NCBI GenBank assembly: GCA_017445015.1
Contig: JAFSVL010000059.1
Location: 36,738 to 100,737 of the forward strand
Direction: 5' to 3'
Length of the DNA stretch: 64,000 bases
From: Bacteroidales bacterium
GTDB lineage: Bacteria > Bacteroidota > Bacteroidia > Bacteroidales > UBA932
A program made the translations under genes and the position numbers. The notes under the pieces were generated by a model. It had not been told where the DNA came from and searched no databases. It saw only the letters and a list, made by a program, of their open reading frames with translations. Positions 7,833-15,963 of this stretch are shown piece by piece; within the stretch, counting starts at the first letter, position 1; the number at the start of each line of letters is the position of its first letter.

Positions 7833-9665
7833 GTGAAGCAATTTTTCGATATGCTCCGGCGCTATGTACGACCCTACGGGAGTTATCTCGGAGGGTCGGT
7901 TGTCCTGAGCATCCTCTCTGCCGTCTTCAACATCTTTTCCTTTACACTCATCATCCCCATCCTGCGCATCCTCTTCCATGTCGATGGCGGCGTGTACAGT
8001 TTCATTCCCTGGGACGCGGACATCTCCTTCAAGGAAAAGGCACTGAACAACCTCTACGCCTTTGTCTCGCAGTACATGCAGGTGCACGGCGCCGGGCAGA
8101 CCCTGCTGGCCCTTTGTCTTTTCCTCTGTGCGATGACCTTCATCAAGACCGCCTGCTATTTCGGTGCGTCCGCAGTCATGGTCCCCATCCGGACCGGAAT
8201 CGTCAAAGACCTGCGGATGCAGCTCTATGAGAAAATCCTGTCCCTGCCCATCGGATTTTTCAGCGCGGAAAGAAGGGGCGACATCATCGCGCGCATGAGC
8301 GGAGACGTACAGGAAGTGGAAACTTCGATCACCGGCTCCATCGAGATGCTGATCAAGAACCCTATCCTGATTACTTTCTACATGGGGACGCTTTTCTTCA
8401 TCTCCTGGAAACTGACCCTTTTCGTCCTGGTTTTCGCCCCGCTGATGCTGCTTGTCATGAGTGCCATCGGACGGCGGCTCAAGGCCGCATCCACCGAAGC
8501 GCAAGCCCTCTGGAGCGACACCATGAGCCAGGTGGACGAGACGCTCGGCGCCCTGCGCATCATCAAGGCTTTCCTGGCCGAAAAGCTGATGGCCCGCCGC
8601 TTCGAAACCGTCACGGACGCCATGCGCCGCAAAAACAACCATGTCTGGATCCGGCAGGCCAGCGCCCATCCCGTGAGCGAATTCCTCGGCACGGTGATGA
8701 TTGCCATCGTCATGGGGTTCGGCGGGACGCTGATCCTGGGGAACCACGCCATCATCGACGCGCCCACCTTTATCTTCTATATGGTGATGCTCTACAGCGT
8801 CATCCAGCCCATCAAGGACTTTTCCAAGGCGGCCTACGGCATCCCGAAGGGACTGGCGTCGATGGAACGCATCGACCGCATCCTCCAGGCCGGGAACGAC
8901 ATCCGCGAAGCGGAACATCCCGTACAGGCGGAAGGTCTGCGGGAGGGACTGCGGTTCGAACATGTGGGATTCCGTTATGAAGACGGGAAACAGATACTCA
9001 GGGATATCGACCTGACGATTCCCAAAGGCAGGACCGTGGCTATCGTGGGAGCCTCCGGCGCCGGGAAGACGACGCTCGTCGACCTTATCCCCCGCTTCTG
9101 GGATCCGTCCGAGGGAAGCATCAGCCTGGACGGGGTGCCCCTTCCGCAACTAAGCAAGGACTCATTGCGCTCCCTGATCGGTTACGTCAACCAGGAGCCC
9201 ATCCTTTTCAATGACACCATCTTCGGGAACATTGCCTTCGGAAAGCCCGGAGCCACGCGCGAAGAAGTCGAACAGGCCGCCCGCATCGCCAATGCCCATG
9301 ATTTTATCATGGAGAAAGAGAAGGGCTATGACACCAATATCGGCGACCGCGGCGTAAAACTCAGCGGCGGGCAGCGGCAACGCCTGAGCATTGCACGGGC
9401 CATCCTTAAAAACCCGCCGGTCCTCATTCTGGACGAAGCCACGGCATCGCTGGATACCGAGTCCGAAAGGGCCGTACAGGACGCGCTGGAACGCCTGATG
9501 AGCGGACGCACGACGATTGCCATCGCCCACCGTCTGTCCACCATCAAGAACGCCGATGAAATCCTCGTCCTGGACGAAGGCCGCATCGTGGAACGGGGCC
9601 GTCACGAGGAACTGCTCGCGAAGGAGGGCTATTACAAGAAACTCAACGACATGCAGGCCTTATGA
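7833..9665 (+). CDS. ABC exporter, fused permease and ATPase (MsbA-like)
   Basis: From the GTG at 7833 this encodes 610 residues: a six-helix ABC transmembrane domain (about 1-330) and a nucleotide-binding domain with Walker A GASGAGKTT, signature LSGGQRQRLS, Walker B VLILDEATASLD and a switch histidine in IAIAHRLST. This half-transporter type works as a homodimer in the inner membrane. In Bacteroidetes such genes are commonly annotated as lipid A flippase MsbA, but multidrug export is equally possible. I chose GTG because the product then begins KQFFDMLRRYVRPYG like relatives; ATG at 7851 is the alternative. The stop overlaps the VanZ-like gene by 4 bp. Confidence 0.85.
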   Translation: MKQFFDMLRRYVRPYGSYLGGSVVLSILSAVFNIFSFTLIIPILRILFHVDGGVYSFIPWDADISFKEKALNNLYAFVSQYMQVHGAGQTLLALCLFLCAMTFIKTACYFGASAVMVPIRTGIVKDLRMQLYEKILSLPIGFFSAERRGDIIARMSGDVQEVETSITGSIEMLIKNPILITFYMGTLFFISWKLTLFVLVFAPLMLLVMSAIGRRLKAASTEAQALWSDTMSQVDETLGALRIIKAFLAEKLMARRFETVTDAMRRKNNHVWIRQASAHPVSEFLGTVMIAIVMGFGGTLILGNHAIIDAPTFIFYMVMLYSVIQPIKDFSKAAYGIPKGLASMERIDRILQAGNDIREAEHPVQAEGLREGLRFEHVGFRYEDGKQILRDIDLTIPKGRTVAIVGASGAGKTTLVDLIPRFWDPSEGSISLDGVPLPQLSKDSLRSLIGYVNQEPILFNDTIFGNIAFGKPGATREEVEQAARIANAHDFIMEKEKGYDTNIGDRGVKLSGGQRQRLSIARAILKNPPVLILDEATASLDTESERAVQDALERLMSGRTTIAIAHRLSTIKNADEILVLDEGRIVERGRHEELLAKEGYYKKLNDMQAL

Positions 9666-10066
9666 TGAGTACTGTCGCCAAAAGCCGCCTGTATGGCATA
9701 CTGATGACGCTCTACCTCGGTGCCGTGGTGGTGCTGTGCTTTGCCAATCTGGGCGCCGGACCCGCACAAAACTCGTTCTGGGGAATTCCCGGCGACAAAA
9801 TCGCCCACTTTTTGCTTTTCCTCCCCTTCCCCTTCCTGGCCTGGGGCTGCACCCGGCCCCGCGAAGAGACGGTGCCCTATATCCTGATAAAGATTTTTTT
9901 GATTTTCCTGCTGGGCCTGTTGCTGGGCTTTCTCACTGAATACATACAGGGGTATCTGCCGGGTCGCTGCCGGGAAAGGCTGGATTTCCTGGCCGATTTC
10001 TGCGGCATTACCGCCACCTGCCTCGGCATTGTCATCTTGAAGTTATGCAGGGAAAAGGACGAATAG
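9662..10066 (+). CDS. VanZ-like membrane protein
   Basis: A 134-residue protein with about four predicted membrane helices. It carries the family-typical DKIAHFLLF motif near residue 40 and a second acidic position in LTEYIQGYLPGR followed by DFLADFCG, as in VanZ-like proteins. The family's biochemical function is not settled; VanZ itself gives low-level teicoplanin resistance. It overlaps the ABC exporter by 4 bp upstream and the golvesin-domain gene by 22 bp downstream, so the three are probably one transcript. The family call is good; the role is unknown. Confidence 0.8.
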   Translation: MMSTVAKSRLYGILMTLYLGAVVVLCFANLGAGPAQNSFWGIPGDKIAHFLLFLPFPFLAWGCTRPREETVPYILIKIFLIFLLGLLLGFLTEYIQGYLPGRCRERLDFLADFCGITATCLGIVILKLCREKDE

Positions 10067-12975
10067 CCGCCGTGCTGCTTCTGCTGGCCGCCCTTTGCCC
10101 CGGCACACGCGCCCAGAACGCCGCGGACCTGAAGGTCTTCTGCGATTCGCTGGAAAGCCGGCTCCGCAGCCGTACCGGGGTCCGGGATACAAAAGTCAAA
10201 CTCAAGAACATCACCCGCATGGGCGGGCGCGCCGACTTCTACTTTTCCGGCAGCATCGGCGAATACCCCTGGCATGACGAAGACCTGCAGTGGCTGCGGG
10301 ACACCCTGCAGCTGCAGATCGGTCCGGAGGTGCCCGTCGGAAAACTGTTCTGCGGGCGCGTGGACATGGACGACCTCGCCGTTCCCGCACAAGGCAATGA
10401 CGGGAATCCTTCCGCCGATTATCTCTTCCGCATGGACGACCCCAACCCTACGCGGAGGAACATCGTCCGGAACGCCGGAGCACGCCATTTCCGGAAGGGG
10501 CTCAGCGGCCGTCACATCGCCCTCTGGCAAAGTCACGGACGCTTTTACGACGAAGGGACGGGCCGCTGGGCCTGGCAACGGGCTCCGCTGTTCCGCACCG
10601 TCGAGGACCTGTACACCCAGAGTTATGTCCTCCCCTTCCTGATTCCGATGCTCGAAAATGCAGGCGCCTATGTCCTGACCCCGCGCGAGCGTGACACTCA
10701 AGTCCGGGAAATCATCTGCGACAGGGATCCTTCCTACGGCGAGCGTACCGATCCCGGCGGCCGCACGCACGGAAACTATACGGAATCCGGTCCCTGGCGC
10801 GACGGGCCTTCCGGCTTTGCCGACGGCCTGGAGCATTACGAATTCGGCCAGAATCCCTTCCGGATGGGCGGCACGCGCCTGGCCACCGTCCACCGCGGCG
10901 AAGCCAGCGCAACGGCGGTATGGACCCCCGCCATCCCTGAGAAGGGGGACTATGCCGTCTATGTTTCCTACCCCTCCCTGCCCTCCTCCAGCCGCGCGGC
11001 CCGCTATACGGTCCGCCATGCCGGAGGCGAGAGCGTCTTCTGGGTCGACCAGCGCAAGGGAGGCGGTACATGGATGTATCTGGGAACCTTCTGCTTTATG
11101 CCCGGCACCGGAGGCTGCGTCATCCTGGACAACGGGATTCCCGACGGGCAGAACATCCCGGCCGGCAGTGTCGTGGGCGCTGACGCCGTCAAATTCGGCG
11201 GGGGCATCGGCAAGACCCTTGCCGGCGGAAAGGTATCCGGCCTGCCCGCCTTCACCGAAGGCGCCTCCTACTGGATGAACTGGGCGGGAATCGACACCTC
11301 CGTCGTCCGCAAATGGAGCACACACTACATTAATGACTATTCGGGGCGCGGCGCCTGGGTCAAGCACATGAAAGAAGAGCGCGGCGTGCCCTTCGACCTT
11401 TCCCTGGCCTTCCACAGCGACGCCGGCGTCACTCCGGACAGCACCACCATTGGTACGCTGGCCATCTATACGCTGCTCAACGAGCACAAACGCAGTTTTC
11501 CCGACGGCAGCGACCGCATGAAGAGCCGCATGCTCGCCCAACTGGTCCAGGACCAGGTATGCAGCGACGTCCGTGCCGGCTTTGAACCGCTATGGAACCG
11601 GCGGGGCATCTGGAACAAAAGTTACAGCGAATCCCGCACTCCGGACGTTCCGGCGATGATTCTGGAATTGCTGAGCCATCAGAATTTCGCCGATATGAAA
11701 TACGGCCTCGACCCGGCCTTCCGTTTCTGCGTGAGCCGCGCCGTCTATAAAGGCATCCTGAAATTCCTGAGCGAACTCTACGGTTGTCCCTACGCCGTAC
11801 AGCCTCTTCCGGTACACAATTTCTCCGTCCTCCCGGATTCGGCGGGACGCGCCTGCCTGCGCTGGTCGCCTACGCCCGATCCGCTGGAGCCTACGGCCCT
11901 CACAAAAGGCTACACGCTCTATACCCGCATCGATGATGGCGGCTTCGACACCGGCCGCTCCCTGGCGGACAGCATGGCGGTACTCGACATCGAACCCGGG
12001 CATATCTATTCCTATAAGGTTGAAGCCTGGGGGGACGGCGGCCACAGTTTTCCCTCGGAAGTCCTCGCCATCGGACTTGCCCCTGGCGACACGGCGCCCC
12101 CCGTCCGCATCGTCAACAACTTCACCCGCGTCTCCGGTCCCGCGGTCGTCGAAAAGGGAGACTATGCCCTTTTCGATGACAGAATTGATTCCGGCGTCCC
12201 CTGGGGACAGGACATCAGTTTCATCGGCGAGATGTACGGCTCCGACCGCAACCTTCCCTGGGTTACCAATGAGGATGCGGGCTTCGGCGCGTCCTGGACA
12301 GACCGGGCCGGCAGCATCATCGCCGGAAACCGCTTCGACTATTGTGCCGTCCACGGGGCCGCCATCCTGGCCTGCGGACATTCCTTCGGCTCGCAAAGCG
12401 TCGGGGCCTTTACCGCCGACTGCGACAGCACCGCCACCGTCATCGACCTCATTTGCGGGAAACAGGCTTCCACGCGCATAAGACGGGGAACAAGCGGTCT
12501 CCGCCACGAAGTTTTCCCGACTGCGCTGCGAGAGAGACTCGCCCTCCTGCATGCCCGCGGCGGACGCCTGCTGATCAGCGGCGGGAACATCGCCTCGGAC
12601 ATCTGGCGGCCACAAGGCGACACGGGACGCAGCGAGGAGGAAAGCGCCTCGCTGAAGCGTTTCGCCGCAGATACCCTCGGTTACCGCTTCGGTTCAGCCT
12701 TTGCCGGCCGGAGCGGAAGCATCGAAGGCATGGAGTATTGGAACATGCCGAACCCCTGGGAGTATTGCATCGAGAATCCGGACGGGTTGCGCCCGGTGAG
12801 CGGCGGAAGGACTGTCCTGCGTTACGACGATTCCAACGCCGGTGCCGCCGTGCGTTTCCATGATGAAGGGAGCGGATGGCGACTTTTTGCCGCAGGATTC
12901 CCGCTGGAACTCCTAAAAAGCAGACAAGACCGGGAAAAAGTGATGCAGGCCGCGCTGGAATGGCTTTTCCGTTAG
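10045..12975 (+). CDS. Secreted golvesin-domain protein with amidase-like fold ('xanthan lyase'-type)
   Basis: A 976-residue protein with a cleavable signal peptide (hydrophobic stretch to about residue 22). About 150-220 resembles the start of an N-acetylmuramoyl-L-alanine amidase fold (HIALWQSHGRFYD). About 265-390 looks like a golvesin-type beta domain (ATAVWTPAIPEKGDYAVYVS). About 400-590 returns to amidase-like features (LSLAFHSDAG, then MILELLSHQNFADM, with candidate zinc or catalytic His and Glu). About 600-690 resembles fibronectin III, and the rest is unassigned. Relatives in Bacteroidetes are often labelled xanthan lyase, which is poorly supported. It probably acts on peptidoglycan or another polymer in the periplasm or outside. 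It ends 4 bp into the convergent nucleotidyltransferase gene. Confidence 0.7.
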   Translation: MQGKGRIAAVLLLLAALCPGTRAQNAADLKVFCDSLESRLRSRTGVRDTKVKLKNITRMGGRADFYFSGSIGEYPWHDEDLQWLRDTLQLQIGPEVPVGKLFCGRVDMDDLAVPAQGNDGNPSADYLFRMDDPNPTRRNIVRNAGARHFRKGLSGRHIALWQSHGRFYDEGTGRWAWQRAPLFRTVEDLYTQSYVLPFLIPMLENAGAYVLTPRERDTQVREIICDRDPSYGERTDPGGRTHGNYTESGPWRDGPSGFADGLEHYEFGQNPFRMGGTRLATVHRGEASATAVWTPAIPEKGDYAVYVSYPSLPSSSRAARYTVRHAGGESVFWVDQRKGGGTWMYLGTFCFMPGTGGCVILDNGIPDGQNIPAGSVVGADAVKFGGGIGKTLAGGKVSGLPAFTEGASYWMNWAGIDTSVVRKWSTHYINDYSGRGAWVKHMKEERGVPFDLSLAFHSDAGVTPDSTTIGTLAIYTLLNEHKRSFPDGSDRMKSRMLAQLVQDQVCSDVRAGFEPLWNRRGIWNKSYSESRTPDVPAMILELLSHQNFADMKYGLDPAFRFCVSRAVYKGILKFLSELYGCPYAVQPLPVHNFSVLPDSAGRACLRWSPTPDPLEPTALTKGYTLYTRIDDGGFDTGRSLADSMAVLDIEPGHIYSYKVEAWGDGGHSFPSEVLAIGLAPGDTAPPVRIVNNFTRVSGPAVVEKGDYALFDDRIDSGVPWGQDISFIGEMYGSDRNLPWVTNEDAGFGASWTDRAGSIIAGNRFDYCAVHGAAILACGHSFGSQSVGAFTADCDSTATVIDLICGKQASTRIRRGTSGLRHEVFPTALRERLALLHARGGRLLISGGNIASDIWRPQGDTGRSEEESASLKRFAADTLGYRFGSAFAGRSGSIEGMEYWNMPNPWEYCIENPDGLRPVSGGRTVLRYDDSNAGAAVRFHDEGSGWRLFAAGFPLELLKSRQDREKVMQAALEWLFR

Positions 12976-14060
12976 CCCTCCCGCAGGGAAGCCGGTTTGG
13001 AGAGGTGCGCGCCGATTTGCACGAAGAAGGTAAGGAAGAGGGATTCCCGGAAAACAATTTTCTGTTTCCAGGCTCCGGCTCTCCAGCGGCGATACTTGAA
13101 AAACAGGCCTGCAATGAAGCCGGAAGGGAGTTCTTCAGTGAATTCCGGAGAAATGATGTTGTCGATGATACGGTCGGCAAGTACCCTTTCACGCTCAAGG
13201 ACAGGGAAACAGTCGGGGCGGAATCCGAGTTCTTCGACACAAAGCGTATTCAAGGCACAGAGGAAACGGTACATGCCTGATTCCAGCGAAGCCTCAATCA
13301 CGTCCTGCCAGTCGATTTTCCCCTTGTGCGCTTCTGCCATGAAGCCCCAGTCCATCAGGTGGCGCAGCGTACAGCCGACAGAAGCGAAATGAAGCGCCAT
13401 GTGCCGCAGGTTGAAAAGGGCTTCCAGCTGCGGATCCGGGATATAGAAACCGTCACAGGGAACCGCCCGGTCCAATCCGGCAATGGACTTGAGGCGACGC
13501 TCATAGGGACGGTTGCTCTGATGCGAAGCCGTGTTGATAAAATCATAGTGGTTTTCCACCAGGCGGTCCCGGAGCATGAACGCTGTGTGATGGTGATGGG
13601 CATTGCTCACCTCCACGTTTTTCTCCCGGCGCAGCAACTGGTCCGCTTCCTCGGATTTACCGAAGAGCCAGATATCCAGATCGCCGGAAGTCCGGTGCGA
13701 GGGCTCGGGCCAGTCCAGCGAAGTGCCATAGCCCTTCAGCACCATCATCGGGATGCCGTGAGCGGAAAAGAACTTTGCCAGGCGGTCCGCCTGCAGTTTC
13801 ATCAGGCGCCAGTCCTGCTCCGTACTCATAATCCACGACGTCCACTCATCCATCAGGGGCTGGGGCATCTGTCCCGCATCGAAAATCCTTTCATCGTAGA
13901 GGCGCTGCATACCGTCCCAGGCCAGGGCGACGATGCCGTTGCGCACACAGATATCCAGCACCTCGTTCCAGTCATAGGTGTCCCTGCGGGGAAAGACCTC
14001 CAGGGGGCCTCCCGTACAAAGCCGTAACAGGGCCAGAACGATGGAACCGGAATCAGTCAT
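12972..14060 (-). CDS. PF14907-type nucleotidyltransferase family protein (copy A)
   Basis: A 362-residue protein resembling the uncharacterised NTP_transf_5 family. The core motif is VLKGYG near residue 112 followed by RTSGDLDIWL, where the paired Asp residues resemble the metal-binding site of minimal nucleotidyltransferases. It is the last gene of the exopolysaccharide operon and overlaps the CapD-type gene by 8 bp. A paralogue lies at 19215-20315, with the same LKG...GDxDIW arrangement. The substrate is unknown; polysaccharide modification is inferred from context only. Confidence 0.7.
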   Translation of the reverse strand: MTDSGSIVLALLRLCTGGPLEVFPRRDTYDWNEVLDICVRNGIVALAWDGMQRLYDERIFDAGQMPQPLMDEWTSWIMSTEQDWRLMKLQADRLAKFFSAHGIPMMVLKGYGTSLDWPEPSHRTSGDLDIWLFGKSEEADQLLRREKNVEVSNAHHHHTAFMLRDRLVENHYDFINTASHQSNRPYERRLKSIAGLDRAVPCDGFYIPDPQLEALFNLRHMALHFASVGCTLRHLMDWGFMAEAHKGKIDWQDVIEASLESGMYRFLCALNTLCVEELGFRPDCFPVLERERVLADRIIDNIISPEFTEELPSGFIAGLFFKYRRWRAGAWKQKIVFRESLFLTFFVQIGAHLSKPASLREG

Positions 14061-15963
14061 ACTTTTCGAAAACCGAATTATTGGATTTCCACTCGGGCAC
14101 CGTCCGTTTCATAAGGCGGACCATCGCGTCGATATCATAACGGCGCGCTGCATCCAGGATTTCATCCACGGACACAGAAATATCTTCATAATCGACAGGG
14201 CGGACGCGGGCGATACGGATACGCTCATGCGGGGTAGGATCCGTATTTTCCGTACTGGACAGCACCTCTTCATAGAGTTTCTCCCCGGGCCGCAGACCGG
14301 TAAACTTGATTTTGATGTCAACGTCGGGAATCCTGCCGGACAGTTCGATCATCCTCGCCGCCAGGTCTGCGATTTTGACGGGCGCTCCCATATCGAAAAC
14401 GAAAATGCGGTTATCGAAAGGAAGGACGGCCGCTTCCATCACCAGGCGGCAAGCCTCCGGAATCGTCATGAAATAACGGGTGATATCGGGATGGGTGACG
14501 GTGAGGGGACCGCCTTCGGCAATCTGCTGCCGGAAACGGGGAATGACGGAGCCGTTGGAACCAAGGACGTTACCGAAGCGGGTCGTCACAAAATGGGTAC
14601 TCCCCTGGACCCTACCCGCCTCGCGCGCCAGGCCGAGGCTCTGCACGTACATTTCCGCCAGCCGTTTGGTCGTTCCCATCACGTTGGTGGGATTGACCGC
14701 CTTGTCCGTGGAAATCATCACCATCTTCTCCACGCCATAGGCAATGCACTTGTCCGCGACCAGACGGGACCCGCCCAGATTCGCCAGTACGGCCTCGCAG
14801 GGATTCTCCTCCATCAGCGGCACATGCTTATAGGCGGCGGCATGGAAGACCACCTGGGGCTGATATTTGTTGAATACGTAATCGAGGCGCCGCTCGGAAC
14901 GTACGTCGCCGATGACGGGGGCAAAATCCAGTTTCGGGAAACGGGCTTCCAGCTCCAGCCTGAGATCGTGCGTCGGCGTCTCCGCATCGTCATAGAGAAT
15001 CAGTTTCCCGACATCGAGGGCGGCAAGCTGCCGGCAGATTTCGGAGCCGATGGAACCGGCCGCTCCGGTAACCATCACGGACTTCCCGGAAAAGGAAGCA
15101 CTGATTTCCTCCATCGATATGCTGATCTCCTCCCTGCCGAGCAGGTCCTCGATGCGCAGTTTGCGGAAGGTCAGTGCCTGCTGGTCGGAAGAGTCGCTGA
15201 TCTGCGGGGCCACCAGCACTTTTACGCCGCTGGCCGTACAAAAGCGGACGAGATGTTCGTTCTCTGCGGCGATATCCTCGGGCTTGACGAAAAGCACGGC
15301 ACTCAGGGACAGCCGGGTCACCTCCGCCCTGAACTGCTCCAGCGTAGTGAAATGATAGACCTGACGGTCCATCAATTGCCTGTGGCCGCCGGAGAGGGTC
15401 CCGCTGATAAAGCCCACGACTTCGAAATGCGGGGAATTTCTCAGACGGATAATGATGGAGACCGCCTTGTCTCCGGTTCCATACACGAGCAGGCGCTTAC
15501 GGGACTGGATAGCCCGGACCCGGCTCTTGTACAAGTCGTATATGCGGATGACCAGCACCCTGTATCCCACAAGGGCAATCAGGGTCACCAGCGCATCCAG
15601 GAAAGCCATCATGTCCGACGCCTGGGTCGATTTCCCGATCAGACGGACGACAAGCGCAAGGGAAAAACCCTTGAAAATGGCCACCAGCAGGAATTTCACC
15701 AGGTCCCGCAAGGTAGTATGCCGAACGATGACATAATGCGTCCTGAGAACAAGAAAGGCCAGCAGGGAGGACAGCAGAGCCGTCAACAGCCAGTCAAAAG
15801 CAAACCATTCCCAGGCATAAATCGTCGATTCCGCCATCATGTTCGCCGCACCCAGCACAAAGAAGGTGCAGGCCATGGAAATCACGACATCAATCGCCAG
15901 CACCACCCATACCGAAAGGTAGGATGAGCGGAATCGTTCCAATTGACGTTTGAGAAAAGACAT
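14053..15963 (-). CDS. CapD/FlaA1-type nucleotide-sugar 4,6-dehydratase, membrane-anchored
   Basis: A 636-residue protein. Four hydrophobic segments in the first 130 residues anchor it in the membrane, a CoA-binding-like Rossmann domain follows (about 140-260), and the catalytic extended SDR domain starts at about 290 with VTGAAGSIGSEICRQL. The active site has Met in place of the usual Tyr (ISTDKAVNPTNVMGTTKRLA), the pattern of FlaA1/WbpM/PglF enzymes that convert UDP-GlcNAc to a 4-keto-6-deoxy sugar. This is an early step towards sugars such as QuiNAc or bacillosamine. It lies between the BY-kinase and a nucleotidyltransferase in the exopolysaccharide operon. Confidence 0.88.
   Translation of the reverse strand: MSFLKRQLERFRSSYLSVWVVLAIDVVISMACTFFVLGAANMMAESTIYAWEWFAFDWLLTALLSSLLAFLVLRTHYVIVRHTTLRDLVKFLLVAIFKGFSLALVVRLIGKSTQASDMMAFLDALVTLIALVGYRVLVIRIYDLYKSRVRAIQSRKRLLVYGTGDKAVSIIIRLRNSPHFEVVGFISGTLSGGHRQLMDRQVYHFTTLEQFRAEVTRLSLSAVLFVKPEDIAAENEHLVRFCTASGVKVLVAPQISDSSDQQALTFRKLRIEDLLGREEISISMEEISASFSGKSVMVTGAAGSIGSEICRQLAALDVGKLILYDDAETPTHDLRLELEARFPKLDFAPVIGDVRSERRLDYVFNKYQPQVVFHAAAYKHVPLMEENPCEAVLANLGGSRLVADKCIAYGVEKMVMISTDKAVNPTNVMGTTKRLAEMYVQSLGLAREAGRVQGSTHFVTTRFGNVLGSNGSVIPRFRQQIAEGGPLTVTHPDITRYFMTIPEACRLVMEAAVLPFDNRIFVFDMGAPVKIADLAARMIELSGRIPDVDIKIKFTGLRPGEKLYEEVLSSTENTDPTPHERIRIARVRPVDYEDISVSVDEILDAARRYDIDAMVRLMKRTVPEWKSNNSVFEKYD

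Noticed and set aside
13978-15927. A 649-codon forward frame, and similar ones at 16578-18398 and 45474-46811
   Set aside because: All are antisense to well-supported genes (CapD-type, Wzc-type, infB).
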